Shown here: positions 63,494 to 64,000 of the stretch, one piece after another
How positions within the stretch are numbered: position 1 is the stretch's first letter
Layout: each line of letters opens with the position of its first letter
DNA from: JAHDHW01 sp965220465
Lineage (GTDB): Bacteria; Bacteroidota; Bacteroidia; Chitinophagales; Saprospiraceae
Assembly: GCA_965220465.1 (NCBI GenBank)
Contig: CBDCPZ010000022.1
Location: 186,001 to 250,000, forward strand
DNA length: 64,000 nt
Reading direction: 5' to 3'
Notes under the pieces: model-generated
Databases searched by the model: none
What the model was told of the DNA's origin: nothing
The model's input: only the letters and a program-made list of their open reading frames with translations
Position numbers and translations under genes: made by a program

Positions 63494-64000
63494 ATGAGCG
63501 TCAATGAAAATGTAAAGGTTGCCCTCGAATCGGTAAAATCGAATCTACTTCGAGCGATTCTCACCATTCTGATTATTGCCTTTGGAATTATGGCATTAGT
63601 TGGTATTTTGACTGCGATTGATGCAGCACTTTTTTCACTTCAGGATAATTTTATTCGAATGGGAGCCAATTCATTTGACATAGAACCAAAAAGAGATCGT
63701 GTTGTCGGAAATCGTCGTGGAAGGCAAGCAAAGCAGGGAGAGATTATTAGTTTCAAACAGGCTATGGAATTTAAAGAACGCTTTGATTTTCCGGCCAGAG
63801 TATCCGTTAGGGTTTTTGGGACTGGTTTGGCCACCGCAAAATATGGCGATGAAAAAACCAACCCAAATGTTCAATTTATTGGAATTGATGAAAATTTTTT
63901 GGATGTCAAAGGTTATGAAATTGAATACGGCCGAAACTTGTCCATGTCTGAGGTAATAGGCGGTGGCAACAAGGTCATTATTGGAATGGACATCGTTAAT
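63494..64000 (+). CDS. MacB-like ABC transporter permease, 5' part only
   Basis: The frame starts at ATG 63494 and runs off the window with 169 codons. A membrane helix at about residues 21-45 (AILTILIIAFGIMALVGIL) is followed by a periplasmic MacB-type core start (SLQDNFIRMGANSFDIEPKRD). The later helices and FtsX domain lie outside. FtsX/MacB permeases move lipoproteins, peptides or drugs with an ATPase partner not seen here. Confidence 0.88.
   Translation, partial: MSVNENVKVALESVKSNLLRAILTILIIAFGIMALVGILTAIDAALFSLQDNFIRMGANSFDIEPKRDRVVGNRRGRQAKQGEIISFKQAMEFKERFDFPARVSVRVFGTGLATAKYGDEKTNPNVQFIGIDENFLDVKGYEIEYGRNLSMSEVIGGGNKVIIGMDIVN

Noticed and set aside
1..64000. CRISPR arrays, prophage, rRNA and riboswitches
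   Set aside because: No regularly spaced repeats, phage structural genes, rRNA segments or recognisable riboswitch cores were seen on either strand.

Overview
The window looks like a chromosomal stretch of an AT-rich member of the Bacteroidota, most likely a Saprospiraceae-type or related environmental lineage. The evidence is a PorP/SprF protein next to a giant PKD/SprB-repeat protein with a gliding-motility/type IX secretion C-terminal domain, a CarboxypepD-type TonB receptor, a GYDIA-type GHMP kinase, lipoproteins with short lipoboxes, promoters of the Bacteroidota TTG-N19..22-TAnnTTTG kind, and few clear Shine-Dalgarno sequences. I see no IS element, prophage, CRISPR array or rRNA. There is one tRNA (Phe, GAA).

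Layout. 1-2718 (minus) is the 5' part of a secreted two-component-regulator-type propeller protein cut by the window edge, followed by tRNA-Phe with its own terminator. 3142-8729 (plus) carries a degenerate MtfA-like peptidase, Ogt, a TPR protein, a DsbA/FrnE-like protein, a bestrophin and kynureninase. 8739-11534 holds a TonB-domain protein, a HAD phosphatase, a TMEM220-like protein and a YciI-type lipoprotein.

11535-35189 is almost entirely minus strand and is the most interesting part. It encodes a TonB receptor, a sugar isomerase/epimerase, a DUF1761 membrane protein, two Gfo/Idh/MocA oxidoreductases (one with a Tat signal), a DUF1080 (3-keto-disaccharide hydrolase) lipoprotein, an MFS sugar transporter and two very large multidomain lipoproteins (sorbosone-dehydrogenase-type propellers fused to cytochrome c, with ThuA, PKD, PA14 or DUF1080 modules). 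Together these suggest uptake and oxidative 3-keto-type breakdown of a glycoside. The block is interrupted by the PorP/SprF plus giant adhesin pair (15752-23080). That pair is bracketed by a 99-bp direct repeat: an orphan copy of the last 32 codons of the Gfo/Idh gene at 15501-15599 and the intact gene end at 23314-23412. Removing the 7.8-kb segment would restore a tightly spaced operon, so the pair probably arrived by insertion or duplication.

35372-50532 is mixed: a transglutaminase-like protein, a YwqG/DUF1963 protein, a membrane protein with an HhH-like tail, an OmpA protein, RNase HII, an MBL hydrolase, a large dead-peptidase/TolB-like/beta-barrel protein, RF1, an ECF sigma factor with a short possible anti-sigma partner, an HD protein, an HtrA protease and ComF. 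50557-53934 (minus) is the conserved rplM-rpsI-rpsB-tsf operon followed by pyrH. 54337-58576 is a mevalonate-pathway cluster (type 2 IPP isomerase, HMG-CoA reductase, GYDIA kinase) interrupted by a MerR regulator and a divergent cysteine-rich lipoprotein with a textbook 19-bp-spacer MerR promoter. 58593-64000 holds a ferredoxin-NADP reductase-like protein, MsrA, a DM13 lipoprotein with an outer-membrane protein, Nfu, an inositol monophosphatase and the start of a MacB-like ABC permease.
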